A DNA stretch of 26,656 bases from JBMNGG01 sp050949705 (GCA_050949705.1 JBMNGG010000012.1:1-26656), one strand, 5' to 3'. Shown: positions 17,222-26,656, numbered from the stretch's first letter. A program made the numbers and translations. Notes: generated from the letters alone by a model not told the origin.

Positions 17222-18145
17222 TTATTTTACTAAGCTGCTTGCTGAATTAGTATTCACAAGAGTTGATATATCTTTATAATTCTTTATTACTTCTATTAAG
17301 CTTTTCATTCCTTTAGTTAAGACCTTATCTTTATGATATACAATACTGAAATATCTGTCCCAAGCTCCCTCTGCAGATTTGATAATATGTACTTGGGAAT
17401 TCTTCACTTCTGTATCTACTAAACAAATAGATAGCACTGCTAAATAATTATTGTTTATTACTTCCTTTTTTATAGCTTCCGGACTATTGCCCTCAAAGGC
17501 TATCTTTATCTCTACACCATTATCAGCCATATATCTTTCGAAAAGTTCCCTTGTCCCACTGCCCTTTTCTCTCATGGCAAAGTTTTCATTGGCAAGCTCT
17601 TTTAATTTAATAGTCTTCTTTTTTGCAAAAGGATGCTTGGTGCTGCAAATGAGAACTAAAAAATCTTTGATTTCCGGAATACATATTAAATCAGAACTCT
17701 TTATTTCACCTTCTACAATTCCAATATCTATTTCAGACCTTAAAAGCTTACTCTCTATAAGCCGGGTATTATTCATATAGGAGTAAACTTCAATATTGGG
17801 CTCTTTTTTAGTTAATTCATTTATTACATCACTTAGTATACTCTCACCTACAGTTATAGTCGACCCTATTTTTATATTCTCCTTTTTGCCTATGCTCAGC
17901 ATTTTCTCCTCTAATTCATCAAATTGCTTTACAACTCTGTTAGCATAGGAAAACAGTTTTTTCCCCTCATCAGTTATATACAATCTTCTGTTTAACCGTT
18001 CAAACAACAAAAGACCGTAGTGTTCTTCCAACTCTCTAATGGCTTGACTCACTGTGGGCTGTGAGATATAAAGTTTAGCTGCTGCAGCACTCATGCTTCC
18101 GCTTTTGACCACCTGGATAAAAATCCTCAAATGTCTAATCGTCAC
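17222..18145 (-). CDS. LysR-family transcriptional regulator (CysL/YeiE-like)
   Basis: 307 residues. The winged HTH occupies about 1-60 (IRHLRIFIQVVKSGSMSAAA, QPTVSQAIRELEEHYGLLLF). The effector domain from about residue 90 has IGSTITVGESIL and the MREKGSGTRELFE loop that is common in the CysL/YeiE/AlsR-type branch that often senses small anions or sulfur compounds. The start is a GTG at 18145 with GGAGGT upstream. It is divergent from the flavoprotein gene, and identical palindromes sit on both sides of it. Autoregulation and control of both flanking operons is the natural reading. The ligand is unknown. Confidence 0.93.
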   Translation of the reverse strand: MTIRHLRIFIQVVKSGSMSAAAAKLYISQPTVSQAIRELEEHYGLLLFERLNRRLYITDEGKKLFSYANRVVKQFDELEEKMLSIGKKENIKIGSTITVGESILSDVINELTKKEPNIEVYSYMNNTRLIESKLLRSEIDIGIVEGEIKSSDLICIPEIKDFLVLICSTKHPFAKKKTIKLKELANENFAMREKGSGTRELFERYMADNGVEIKIAFEGNSPEAIKKEVINNNYLAVLSICLVDTEVKNSQVHIIKSAEGAWDRYFSIVYHKDKVLTKGMKSLIEVIKNYKDISTLVNTNSASSLVK

Positions 18146-18191
18146 CTTTTACCTCCGGTATGTGAAAAATTTATTGACTTTGTTTTAGTGT

Positions 18192-18210
18192 TTATAGGTT
18201 TTACCTATAA
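18192..18210. promoter_or_regulatory. LysR-type operator in the lysR/cdr divergent gap
   Basis: TTATAGGTTTTACCTATAA is a perfect 8+3+8 palindrome about 50 bases from the lysR GTG and about 90 bases before the flavoprotein ATG. Position between divergent genes and T-N11-A geometry are classic for a LysR autoregulatory site. The second copy is at 17179. Confidence 0.75.
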
Positions 18211-18301
18211 CTATGATATGATTTTATCATTTTACCATCTTTTAAACAATTGTTATATTTAATATAGAGATTGTTATTTTATTGGCAAGGAGCGTTGTGT
18301 T

Positions 18302-19933
18302 ATGAAGGTTTTAATCATAGGTGGCGTAGCTGCTGGCACTAAAGTAGCTGCAAAACTAAAAAGGGATAACTATGATACACAGGTGACCATATTGACAAAA
18401 GCTAAGGATATTTCCTATGCAGGATGCGGACTCCCCTATTATGTTGGAAATCTTATAGAAAATAGAGAAGACTTGATCGTCAATACTCCTGAAAGCTTTT
18501 CCAAATTAACAGGTGTCGATGTACTGACTGAAGTTGATGTGACAAAGGTGTACCCTGACAAAAAGAAAGTAGAGGCTGTCCATTTAAAAACCAACAAAAC
18601 CAGCACTTATACATACGACAAACTTGTTATAGCTACAGGTGCGGATCCTATTGTGCCTCCTATTGATGGCATTGATCTAAAAGGAGTATATTTTATGAGA
18701 ACTCCAGAGGATGCCATAAAAGTGCGCAATTCCATTGAAGCTGGAGAAATAAAGCGGGCAGTTGTGGTTGGAGGAGGTTTTATAGGTTTAGAAGTAGCTG
18801 AAAATTTGGCTGTCCGAGGAATTAGAGTTTCTGTCATCGATATGGCAGGTCAAATACTCCCCGGCTTTGAAGCAGAGATAGCAAATTATGTTGAAAACCA
18901 TTTAGCAGAACAAGGGATTATGACATTTACGGAAACTAAATTAGAAGCAATTCTTGGAAATGAAAAAGTTGAAAAAGTAAACACGAACAGGCGGCCCATG
19001 AAAGCAGATGCCGTCATCCTTTCAATAGGTATAAGGCCTAATACTGCATTCTTGGCTGATACCGGCATAAAGCTTTCTAAAAATGGAGCTATTGTAGTAA
19101 ATGAGCATATGGAAACTAATATTGAGGATATATATGCTGTTGGAGACTGTGCGATTGTAAACAATATGTTAACAGGAAAAGAAGCTTATTCCCCGATGGG
19201 GTCTTCTGCAAATATCGAAGGAAGAATCTTGGCTCAAAATCTAAATGGCAAAAAGCAAAGTTATAAAGGTGTTCTGGGGACTGCCGTCGTTAAGCTTCCT
19301 GAATTAAATGTTGGAAAAACCGGCTTAACGGAAGATGCTGCCAAAGCTAAAGGCTATGATGTAGTATCCGTTGTAACAGTTGTGGACGACAAGGCCCATT
19401 ATTATCCTGGAGCTTCATCTTTTATCATTAAGATGATAGCAGACAAGAGCACCAAAAAACTACTAGGATTGCAAGTACTTGGCAAAGGTGCAATTGATAA
19501 GATGGTAGACATAGCAGTTATGGCCATTGCTTTAAATGCTACTTTAGATGATATTAAGGACCTAGACTTATCATATGCACCACCATTTTCCACAGCAATT
19601 CATCCTTTTTCTCATACTGTTAATATTCTACTTAATAAAATCAATGGAGAAATCCATTCAATTACGCCTAGAGAATATTCAGAAGGTGAAGCTGCAGGCT
19701 ATAAAATAATCGATGCTTCTATCGTTCCAAGTATAGCAGGTGTTCCTTTTGTAGACTTATCAAAAGCTCATGGAGAATTACCTCAATTTAGTGAGGATGA
19801 AAAGCTATTATTGGTCTGCACTAAGGGCAAAAGGGCCTATATGCTGCAAAAGCGATTGAAGAGTTTTGGCTATACAAATACATTAGTTCTTGAAGGTGGT
19901 ACTACTTTCAATGAATTGTCACTAAAAAATTAA
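18302..19933 (+). CDS. cdr: CoA-disulfide reductase-like flavoprotein with rhodanese-like tail
   Basis: 543 residues. FAD site GGVAAGTKVAAKL starts at residue 7. The single redox Cys is in SYAGCGLPYYVGN (Cys42), typical of CoA-disulfide/NADH-polysulfide reductases rather than CxxxxC enzymes. The NAD(P)H site is VVVGGGFIGLEVAEN, the second FAD site is IYAVGDCA, and the dimer domain ends in APPFSTAIHP. The last 100 residues form a shortened rhodanese-like module with the loop CTKGKR (CxxGxR, Cys about 506). The usual N-terminal half of that fold (DVR..E...GHI) is not evident. It likely reduces CoA disulfides, persulfides or polysulfide with NAD(P)H. AAGGAGC precedes the ATG, and the next gene follows after 23 bases. 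Confidence 0.9.
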   Translation: MKVLIIGGVAAGTKVAAKLKRDNYDTQVTILTKAKDISYAGCGLPYYVGNLIENREDLIVNTPESFSKLTGVDVLTEVDVTKVYPDKKKVEAVHLKTNKTSTYTYDKLVIATGADPIVPPIDGIDLKGVYFMRTPEDAIKVRNSIEAGEIKRAVVVGGGFIGLEVAENLAVRGIRVSVIDMAGQILPGFEAEIANYVENHLAEQGIMTFTETKLEAILGNEKVEKVNTNRRPMKADAVILSIGIRPNTAFLADTGIKLSKNGAIVVNEHMETNIEDIYAVGDCAIVNNMLTGKEAYSPMGSSANIEGRILAQNLNGKKQSYKGVLGTAVVKLPELNVGKTGLTEDAAKAKGYDVVSVVTVVDDKAHYYPGASSFIIKMIADKSTKKLLGLQVLGKGAIDKMVDIAVMAIALNATLDDIKDLDLSYAPPFSTAIHPFSHTVNILLNKINGEIHSITPREYSEGEAAGYKIIDASIVPSIAGVPFVDLSKAHGELPQFSEDEKLLLVCTKGKRAYMLQKRLKSFGYTNTLVLEGGTTFNELSLKN

Positions 19934-19956
19934 TTTAATAATAGGAAGGTGGAAAT

Positions 19957-20910
19957 ATGACAACTTTAAAGGTTACCCCAGAACAAGAAAAATCAGTAAA
20001 AGCATTAGGGTTCCTTAGAAATAGAGGGACAGATAATTTTAGTGCCAGAATTATTACAGTTAACGGAAAAATAACGGCAGCTCAACAAAGATGTTTAGCA
20101 GAGGCCGCAGAAAAATTCGGAAATGGTGATATTTTATTTACTACCAGGCTAACTATTGAGATTCCCGGAATTCCATACAATAAGATAGAAGAGTTTAGAG
20201 CTTATATAGCTAAGGAAGGCCTGGAAACAGGGGGTAACTGGTTCAAAGGTACGACCAGTAGTTTCTTGCAAGGCAAGTACATGCCAATATGGTTTAATTG
20301 ATGCATATGATTTATCGGAAAAAATTCATGAGAAATTTTATAAAGGATATGAAAATGTTAGATTGCCCATAAATTTAAAATTGGTGTAGGTGGCTGTCCA
20401 AATAATTGTATTAAACCCGATTTAAATGACCTGGGCGTTATTGGCCAAATGGTGCCAATCTTTGATGAAGAACTATGCTATGGCTGCAAAAAATGTGCTG
20501 TAGTTGATGTATGTCCAATTGGTGCAGTTAAAGTCGTTGATGGTGTATTAAACATTGATAAAGGTATATGTAATAATTGTGGTCGCTGTATAGGAAAATG
20601 TCACTTTGATGCTATCGAAGACGGAAAGCCTGGATATAAAATTGCTATCGGCGGAAGATGGGGGAAAAGAGCTAATATAGGCAAAGCTATAAACAAAATA
20701 TTTGCAGATGAAAATGAGGTCATGAGCGTAATAGAAAAAATGCTACTAATATATAGAGAGCAAGGAATTACAGGAGAGCGTTTATCTGATACCATAGAAA
20801 GAATAGGCTTTGAAAATATTGAAGCACAGCTACTATCAGATGAAATATTGGAAAGAAAACAAGAAATTTTAGATGCAAAGCTCCATTTGACCGGAGGAGC
20901 CACATGTTAG
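19957..20910 (+). pseudogene. Small siroheme/4Fe-4S sulfite-reductase-like protein, two frameshifts
   Basis: About 317 residues when bridged. The N-terminus (ATG 19957, GGAAGGTGG upstream) has FSARIITVNGKIT and TTRLTIEIPGIPY, as in half-size nitrite/sulfite reductase repeats. After an extra base near 20235-20240 the frame continues TGSKVRPVVSCKASTCQYG, and after a missing base near 20368 HKFKIGVGGCPNNCIKPDL. These give ligands C-x4-C and C-x3-C for the siroheme-coupled cluster. Then come two ferredoxin motifs, CYGCKKCAVVDVCP (one atypical spacing) and CNNCGRCIGKCH. It matches the small stand-alone dSiR-like proteins of anaerobes, distinct from asrC. The C-terminus (LTGGATC) extends beyond the clusters. 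The physiological substrate is unproven. It is in an operon with the CoA-disulfide reductase. Confidence 0.82.
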
Positions 20911-21007
20911 TTGACAGACTTGGCCAGCTCTAGTCTTTTGGCAGCCCTTTTATAGGAAAAGTATCCCTTTCTTCGATGAAATGCATAATTCGTAGTTAAG
21001 ATTATGT

Positions 21008-21042
21008 AAACGAGGCATTGTCAAAACGACAATGCCTCGTTT
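21008..21042. terminator. Strong terminator after the dSiR-like gene
   Basis: AAACGAGGCATTGTC and GACAATGCCTCGTTT form a perfect 15-bp stem with an AAAAC loop. It lies between the plus-strand operon end (20910) and the minus-strand surface-protein end (21072). The A and T tails at either edge make it usable in both directions. Confidence 0.85.
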
Positions 21043-21071
21043 GTATCCAATAATTTATTTAGGATTATTCG

Positions 21072-24000
21072 TTAACTGTTCAGAAGGTTATACAACAATT
21101 GTGCCATCTCCGCGCGAGTAGCCGTACCCGTCGGGGTCAGCTTACCATCTGAGCCGTGGATTACACCGGTTTCAACTAAAACAGTCATGGCTTCCTTCGC
21201 CCAAGAGGCAATCTCGAGGCATCGGAGAAATCAAGCGATGTCTTGCCGGAATCACCCTGCGGAAGTTGCCCCTATCACCTTTAGGGCATTATACAGCATA
21301 GTGAACATTTCCTGCCTGGTAATTTCTTCTCCGGCGCAAACATGTTATCCCCTACACCTGCGATATCCGAGGCGCTTTGCGGCCGCAAGGTAGCCGGTGT
21401 AGTAAGTGTTGCCGGCGTCAGAGAAGTTGTCAAGGGGACTTGAATCCGGTTCTATGCCGTATGCTCTCATCATTAGAACTATGAATTCACCGCGCGTCAG
21501 CTTGGATGCGGGCTGAAAATACCCTTGCCTATACCTTCTGTATCCCCCTGGCCGCAATGAAACTAACTGCCTTGTGATACCAAGCGTCTGCAGGCACGTC
21601 ATTGAAGCTCACTTTGTTATATGCCACTGCAAAGTTGTTGAAGTGGGCTGTGTATAAGTAACCATTCCGGTCTCAGAATCGTAACGTCCATTGAGTATAG
21701 TGACAACATTGCCGGCGCCATCGATGTACCATACAACGATGCTTTCGGGATTTGCAAGTTCCTCCTCAGTCGGTGTATAAGGTATGGAAACCATCACAGG
21801 CGCATTGGGATTGCTCCACTGGGTTCGCTTGCCATCAACAGATAAGTTAAGCTGAATTAGTGGCCTGTCGCCGATTTTGTTCCTAACATCCTCTGGCAGA
21901 CTGGATTTATCCACCCTGACCGATAATGATTTGTGCTTTGTCCCCATCCGTTCCTGCAACGCCTTCCAGCATATTAGACGTTAGCGTAATGCTCCCCACA
22001 TCGGTATTAAGAGTCAGTGTGCCCTGAGTATCAATTCTTGACAAATCTTGCACAGAAGATGTCTACCGCATAGATATCCACACCAGGTATAGAAGGCATC
22101 GTAATTATCACATTATCTTGAGGTCTCGTATGCCAGGGATCCTCTTCTATGGAAACGTTCCATATCCCTGCCAACCCTAACTTGGAGCGTCTTTTCAGTG
22201 TCGCTTCCAAATTTAATAAGAGCTAGATAAGTGGGGGCTGACGGAGTACTGGTACTGCCTCCTCCTCCACCGCCGCCTTTATATGTCCATGTTGCTGTAA
22301 CAGTCACATTCTTCGGAGGCATGACAAATGTTGTTGTCGTACTATTTGCGTCTGTAAAGGTTACACCGTCCGGAGAAGTCCATCCGCCGAAGATGTAATT
22401 TGTGCGACTGCCGGCATTTATCGTGACCGTCTCTCCTTCTGCATAGCTGCCCGCACCGCTTGTAGCCGCATAACTGCCATTTACCGTTACGGTATAAGTG
22501 GGTAACCGGAGTAGCTGTCGGTGTGGCTTTGATGCTTGCCGCCGGTCCTGCACCTACTCTGTTAACCGCCCTTACATAGAAGGTGTATTCGGTGCCATTG
22601 GTCAAGCCGGTAAAGGTATAGGATGTATCCGATCCCACATCCGTCCAGTTAGCATCGCCGTCTTTGTATACTTCGTAACTGATAATATCACTGCCGCCGT
22701 CGTCGGCAGGTGCCATTCCAGCTTAGCTCCACCTGACCGTCACCGGGAGTGGCTGTGAAGTTCTGCGGCACGGTGGGGACGGTGGGCACGGCTGTGTACA
22801 CCTGCCATCTCAGGAATGGATATCCGTTATTATCGCTGCCATTAATACCCCATACATCATCAAAATCCCATTCTATAAAAGTTTCTTGCTTTTTCATATT
22901 CGCTGTCGACTTGCCTGTGCCGCAGTGCTGATGTGCTTTGACCTGATGTTTCGGTATCCCAATAACATCCGGTATCAGTTTCCGCCAGTATTACTGCCTA
23001 CCAGCCCCCCGATTTTAGAATTCCCGTTTTACTGCGCCGACAGCAAAGGATAGGAGATCGGTCCAGTATTTCCGCCCACCAGACCGCCGACGTGCTCATT
23101 GCCGTTCACCGTACAGGTGGAATAACATGCCGTAATTTCGTCGCTGTTAGAGCCCACCAGGCCGCCGGTGTAATCGTAACCCGTGACAGTGCCGCTAGGA
23201 AAGGGATTCTCTAATTTTTCCCTTCCAGTTTTTCACCAACCAAGCCGCCGATACTATTATCTTCGCTAACCACTGTTGCATCAGTCCGGCATTTGGTGAT
23301 CGTACCTTGGTTATAACCGACCAGCCCGCTCTGTCCAGTCTCCGTATTCTATTATATCGGTGCCTGTCACATTTCCTGTAAAGTCGGAATTTGTTATTGT
23401 GCCGTTATTATTATTACGACCGGCCAGACCTCCTGTAATCCCATTCGCCTGTTACATTGCCGCTGGCATTTACGTTGGTTATCTCCCCGCTGTTATTGCC
23501 CACCAGTCTACCGACATAATAGCAACCTGTTATATCCACATTCTCTAGTGTCAGATTGCGGATTTTGCTCCTGTGCCTGTTTAACCGAATAAGCCGGAAG
23601 GAAGTGCGGTTATTCCATGTTCCCGCCTTGTTGATAGTAAGGTTGCTGATGGTGTGGCCTCCGCCGTCAAAGGTGCCGTTGAACGGACTTGCCGAGGTGC
23701 CTATGGGCTGCCAGCGGGTATCGCTATTGTACGGGGCTATATCAAGGTTCAGGTTTGCATTCAGCTTAAAGTGCTTATCACTGTTCTCTTTCCCCAGATA
23801 GTTGCGTACATTGTTGAGCTGATTCACTGTTTCAATAAGATAAGGCTCCTCTTCACTGCCGTCGCCACCTGCAAACTCAAGTACTGTCGGTATAGCTGAT
23901 ACACTCGCCTCCGCACCATTGCCTACGCTGTTAACCGCCCGTACCTTAAAGGTGTAACGTTGTGCCGTTGGTCAGGCCAGTGAAGGTGTGGGAGGTGCTA

Positions 24001-25721
24001 GTGCTGCCGTAACCCATGTAGTGCCATCATCGGCGGACACTTCGTAGTGGGAAATCGCGGCGCCCCCGTCGCTTGCCGGAGCAGTCAGCTTAACGTCACC
24101 TGTCCGTCGCCGGGCCGTGGCGGTGAATTCTGCGGTGCGGATGGTACGGTGACCGTGGGGGCCCTTGACCCAGACAATCCCAGTTATGGACTCAGTGCAG
24201 TATTTCAGGTATCCTGGCTTATCGGGATCATCCACACCGGAGGATTTGTCTTTGTTTGTGTAACCAATGTTGATGTAAGCCATAGCAGTGATCGTTCCGT
24301 CACAGTGATCCTGCCACGTCCTAAGGTTCTTGCACCGCAGCCTCCTTCTCCCGTACATGCACATTGCCCAGAACGTGGATGGAAGAATCTTTACCGTCAG
24401 CATAAGCGCCGAAGGCGGAACCATCGTCCAAAAGCGTTACCTGAATATTGGTAACCATGGCTGTGGAAGCATCTGACACCTTAACGCCGTAGCAGGTGCC
24501 ATCGCTTATCTGTCTGACATTAAACTGGCCGGAACCATAAGGAAGACATTGCCGCCGTTTTTTACCTCAAGGCCCACTCCCGGCACGGAGTATGTGGAGC
24601 TGTTTACATTAAGTGTATACCCATTCAAATCAAAAGTGATATCCGCTCCGTCAATAACGAGGCCGCCATCATAATCAATATTCCCCAGCAGTTGTATGGT
24701 TCCCCCGTACATGACAGCCTCCAGAGCTCCATCCAGCGTATCGTACCCGACCTCGTCGACTTTGCACAAGTATCCTCCTGATGCTGGCCCGTCATTAACG
24801 GTCAGCGTAAGCCCGGTGTCAGTATAGGTTGGCTCAAAGGTGATTTCCGGTATGTTACTTTCAAATGAAGAAAACGTACCCTGCCCTTGAACCATAAGTC
24901 ATGATTTCAAAAGTGTCGCCCGGTGAAGGATATAACCATCCAGTATATTTATTTTAATATACCGTTTAGAAGTGCAGTTCCTGCAACCTCAAGCGGAGTG
25001 AAGTGACTAGGCCCTCCAATATCAAACTCCAGTGTGCCTGTATTCTGCTGCGTGTAACCGGAATTGAATTGAGCAGATGCACAGGTATTTAATATTTTTA
25101 AAGTTCCAAAATTATTAACATTGCTGCTCAGATTATAGCTTCCGCTGCCGCCCAGTTCCAGAGTTGACCTCCCTGGATATTGAAGTTGCCGCTTCCTTCG
25201 GCGCCGCCTGTGAGTCTAAGGCTGCCATCTACATCTATAAGCAATGAACCGTTGTTAACCAAATAACGGTCCAAAGAAGATGAGGCTTTTGCGTATAAAT
25301 TCGCATTATCTTCAATTATAAGTCTCCCGGTGCCTTCTATGTTCCCTCCGATCCATACAAAGCTACTACCATTAGTTATTGTGATATCTCCTGCCCCGTC
25401 CAGTTTCCCGTTTATTAAAGAAGAGTTTTCTGATAAAGATGAATTTGTCATTTTAAGAGTACCACCGGAAACCGTCAAATTTCCTGCGCAGTTTAGCCTT
25501 ACACTTGTCTCGCCATAAACATATTCACTACTGAGAACTCAGGTATAATTACATAGTCGCCCGTCCTCCGGACTTGTTCCAAATCCAGTTGTCGGCAGTA
25601 TGCCATGACCCGTCACCGGCTGCCCCTGTCCATTCCAGCTCACTTAACGCGAATACAGGTTGCCAGAGGGTAAATATCATTATGCAGCATAATGCCACGA
25701 AACGATTCGCTTTCGCTTCAC
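21072..25721 (-). pseudogene. Large S-layer-homology surface protein, many frameshifts
   Basis: A secreted, cell-wall-bound protein of about 1500 residues, higher in GC than its neighbours. The start is probably a GTG at 25721 (GAGGAGG six bases upstream). A signal peptide follows, VKRKRIVS then LCCIMIFTLWQPVFA after a shift. Order: beta-rich repeats (25500-24900; NLTVSGGTLKMTNSSLSENS, LLIDVDGSLRLTGGAEGSG), beta-helix-like block (24895-24506), FN3-like (24130-23890), GLUG-like block (23830-23050; NGTFDGGGHTISNLTINKAG), FN3 (22790-22510), InlB-like repeat (YIFGGWTSPDG), poly-Gly linker (about 22280), and three SLH repeats (21610-21072) ending TRAEMAQLLYNLLNS at a TAA. Frames change at least a dozen times, for example near 21214, 21268, 21331, 21364 and 21530 within the SLH part alone. 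The conserved text survives between shifts. Confidence 0.8.
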
Positions 25722-25809
25722 TTTCATCCTCCTCTAATCAATATTTACTCCTCCGAAGAGGTTAACAGCTTGCCAGCACTAGATTTTATTTCACCTTTCT
25801 TACCTCCTT

Positions 25810-26592
25810 CTATTCATTTTTCACCGACATTTTTCTATATACAGAGGGCGAGATGCCAACCTTCTCCTTGAACAGTTTTGCGGAATGACCGTTATAATTC
25901 ATGTTGCAGGCGGCAAAGGCCTGGGCGATAGTTAGGTTAGTATCCAGCAGTTTTTCCTTCAACCTCCCGATTTTATAATTTATATAGTATTCATGGGGTG
26001 TTACCCCGGTGTGCTTTTTAAACAGCTTTGTGAATTGGGCCTTGCTGAGACAGGCCACCTTCGCCGTTTCGCTTAAGTTAAACGGCTCCAGCCAGTGGCT
26101 TTCTATGTATTCTTTCGCCTTTTCAATCCTATCCTTACCGCGATATACCCTTCTATTGACAAGAAATACCACCACATATATAACTCGTTTTTCATCATCC
26201 AAAATGGGAAAAAGCGTAATGTCCTGGTATACTGCCTCTAAATCCAAATCCCGTATACCGTAGCGTTCCACAATACTTTCCAAGGGCACTTTCACATCCT
26301 GAAAAAAGACGGTTTTCCCTTGAAAAGCCCGCTTTATCTTGTCCATCTGGCCTGTTGCGATAATGTCAGGGTCTTTAAATATATTGTCTTTTTCCACAAC
26401 CATGTCCGGACTACTGACATTATATTCGTCCAGCATAGCCTTGTTCACTAGCACTGACCTTCCATCCGGAGCGTAAATCTGAATGGGATAGGGAAAATGT
26501 TCTATTATTTTTACAAGCAGTTCTTCTTTTCCAGAGAGCGATTGAAAGGACGATAAAATATCCTTTTGCCTATCTTCCATATTATTTCCCAT
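25810..26592 (-). CDS. PAS-AraC family transcriptional regulator
   Basis: 260 residues. The N-terminal PAS-like domain (about 25-140; IIEHFPYPIQIYAPDGRSVL, ITLFPILDDEKRVIYVVVFL) replaces the cupin sensor of classical AraC proteins. The C-terminal double helix-turn-helix starts IEKAKEYIESHWLEPFNL and includes LSKAQFTKLFKKHTGVTPHEY and the second HTH HSAKLFKEKVGISPSVYRK. The ATG at 26592 has AGGTGA upstream. It stands about 90 bases upstream of the surface-protein start on the same strand, so it may control that gene or its own promoter. The ligand is unknown. Confidence 0.92.
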   Translation of the reverse strand: MGNNMEDRQKDILSSFQSLSGKEELLVKIIEHFPYPIQIYAPDGRSVLVNKAMLDEYNVSSPDMVVEKDNIFKDPDIIATGQMDKIKRAFQGKTVFFQDVKVPLESIVERYGIRDLDLEAVYQDITLFPILDDEKRVIYVVVFLVNRRVYRGKDRIEKAKEYIESHWLEPFNLSETAKVACLSKAQFTKLFKKHTGVTPHEYYINYKIGRLKEKLLDTNLTIAQAFAACNMNYNGHSAKLFKEKVGISPSVYRKMSVKNE

Positions 26593-26656
26593 TCTTTATC
26601 ACCTTTTATATAAGCTATCATATGATTTTCACTCCTTGGGGCTTGGCCGCATGTTA

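Noticed and set aside
25681..25700. CATTATG-CTG-CATAATG palindrome as an operator
   Set aside because: It lies within the signal-peptide coding region of the surface protein, has short arms and is not near a promoter.
21072..25721. CRISPR array or tandem nucleotide repeats in the high-GC region
   Set aside because: Similarity is only at protein level (FN3, SLH and beta repeats); no regularly spaced identical DNA repeats were found.

Overview
The window looks like an AT-rich anaerobic Firmicutes (Clostridia-like) chromosome segment. The evidence is the gene content: an F0F1 operon with atpZ/atpI-type genes in front of atpBEFH, anaerobic sulfite reductase asrABC, an FprA-type flavodiiron protein, bacteriohemerythrin, an S-layer-homology surface protein, strong Shine-Dalgarno sites and frequent TTG/GTG starts. 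No species is assigned.

Layout. (1) 1-2920, minus strand: start of an ATP synthase operon (atpZ, atpI, atpB, atpE, atpF, atpH, and probably the first codons of atpA). The c subunit carries Na+-type ligands. (2) 3325-6139, minus: a membrane-bound sensor-PAS-PAS-degenerate GGDEF-EAL protein interrupted by three one-base frameshifts. (3) 6414-8657, minus: small 2[4Fe-4S] ferredoxin (frameshifted), exonuclease III, a remnant of a type I restriction HsdR subunit, and an XRE regulator with membrane helices. (4) 8746-9317: gene-poor DNA with one dispersed-repeat-like element. (5) 9318-14082: hemerythrin and asrABC (plus), converging on a flavodiiron protein (minus), a redox/oxygen and sulfite detoxification neighbourhood. 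(6) 14348-20910: a FecBCD-type ABC importer, a LysR regulator, and a divergent operon of CoA-disulfide reductase-like flavoprotein plus a small siroheme/4Fe-4S sulfite-reductase-like protein. The same perfect palindrome (TATAGGTTTTACCTATA) lies in both non-coding gaps flanking lysR, which ties importer, regulator and reductases into one probable regulon. (7) 21072-25721, minus: a large secreted surface protein (beta-rich repeats, FN3, GLUG-like, FN3, InlB-like, Gly linker, three SLH) broken by many indels, followed by a PAS-AraC regulator.

The strongest candidate for an under-described system is region 6: lysR, CoA-disulfide reductase, lone small dSiR-like protein and metal-chelate importer under a shared palindrome. 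It sits near a second, canonical siroheme reductase (asrABC).

Caution: at least seven genes are split by indels that, once bridged, restore continuous family sequence without nonsense codons. Sequencing or assembly error is a live explanation for these. The HsdR remnant is different: it has in-frame stop codons and looks like true decay.
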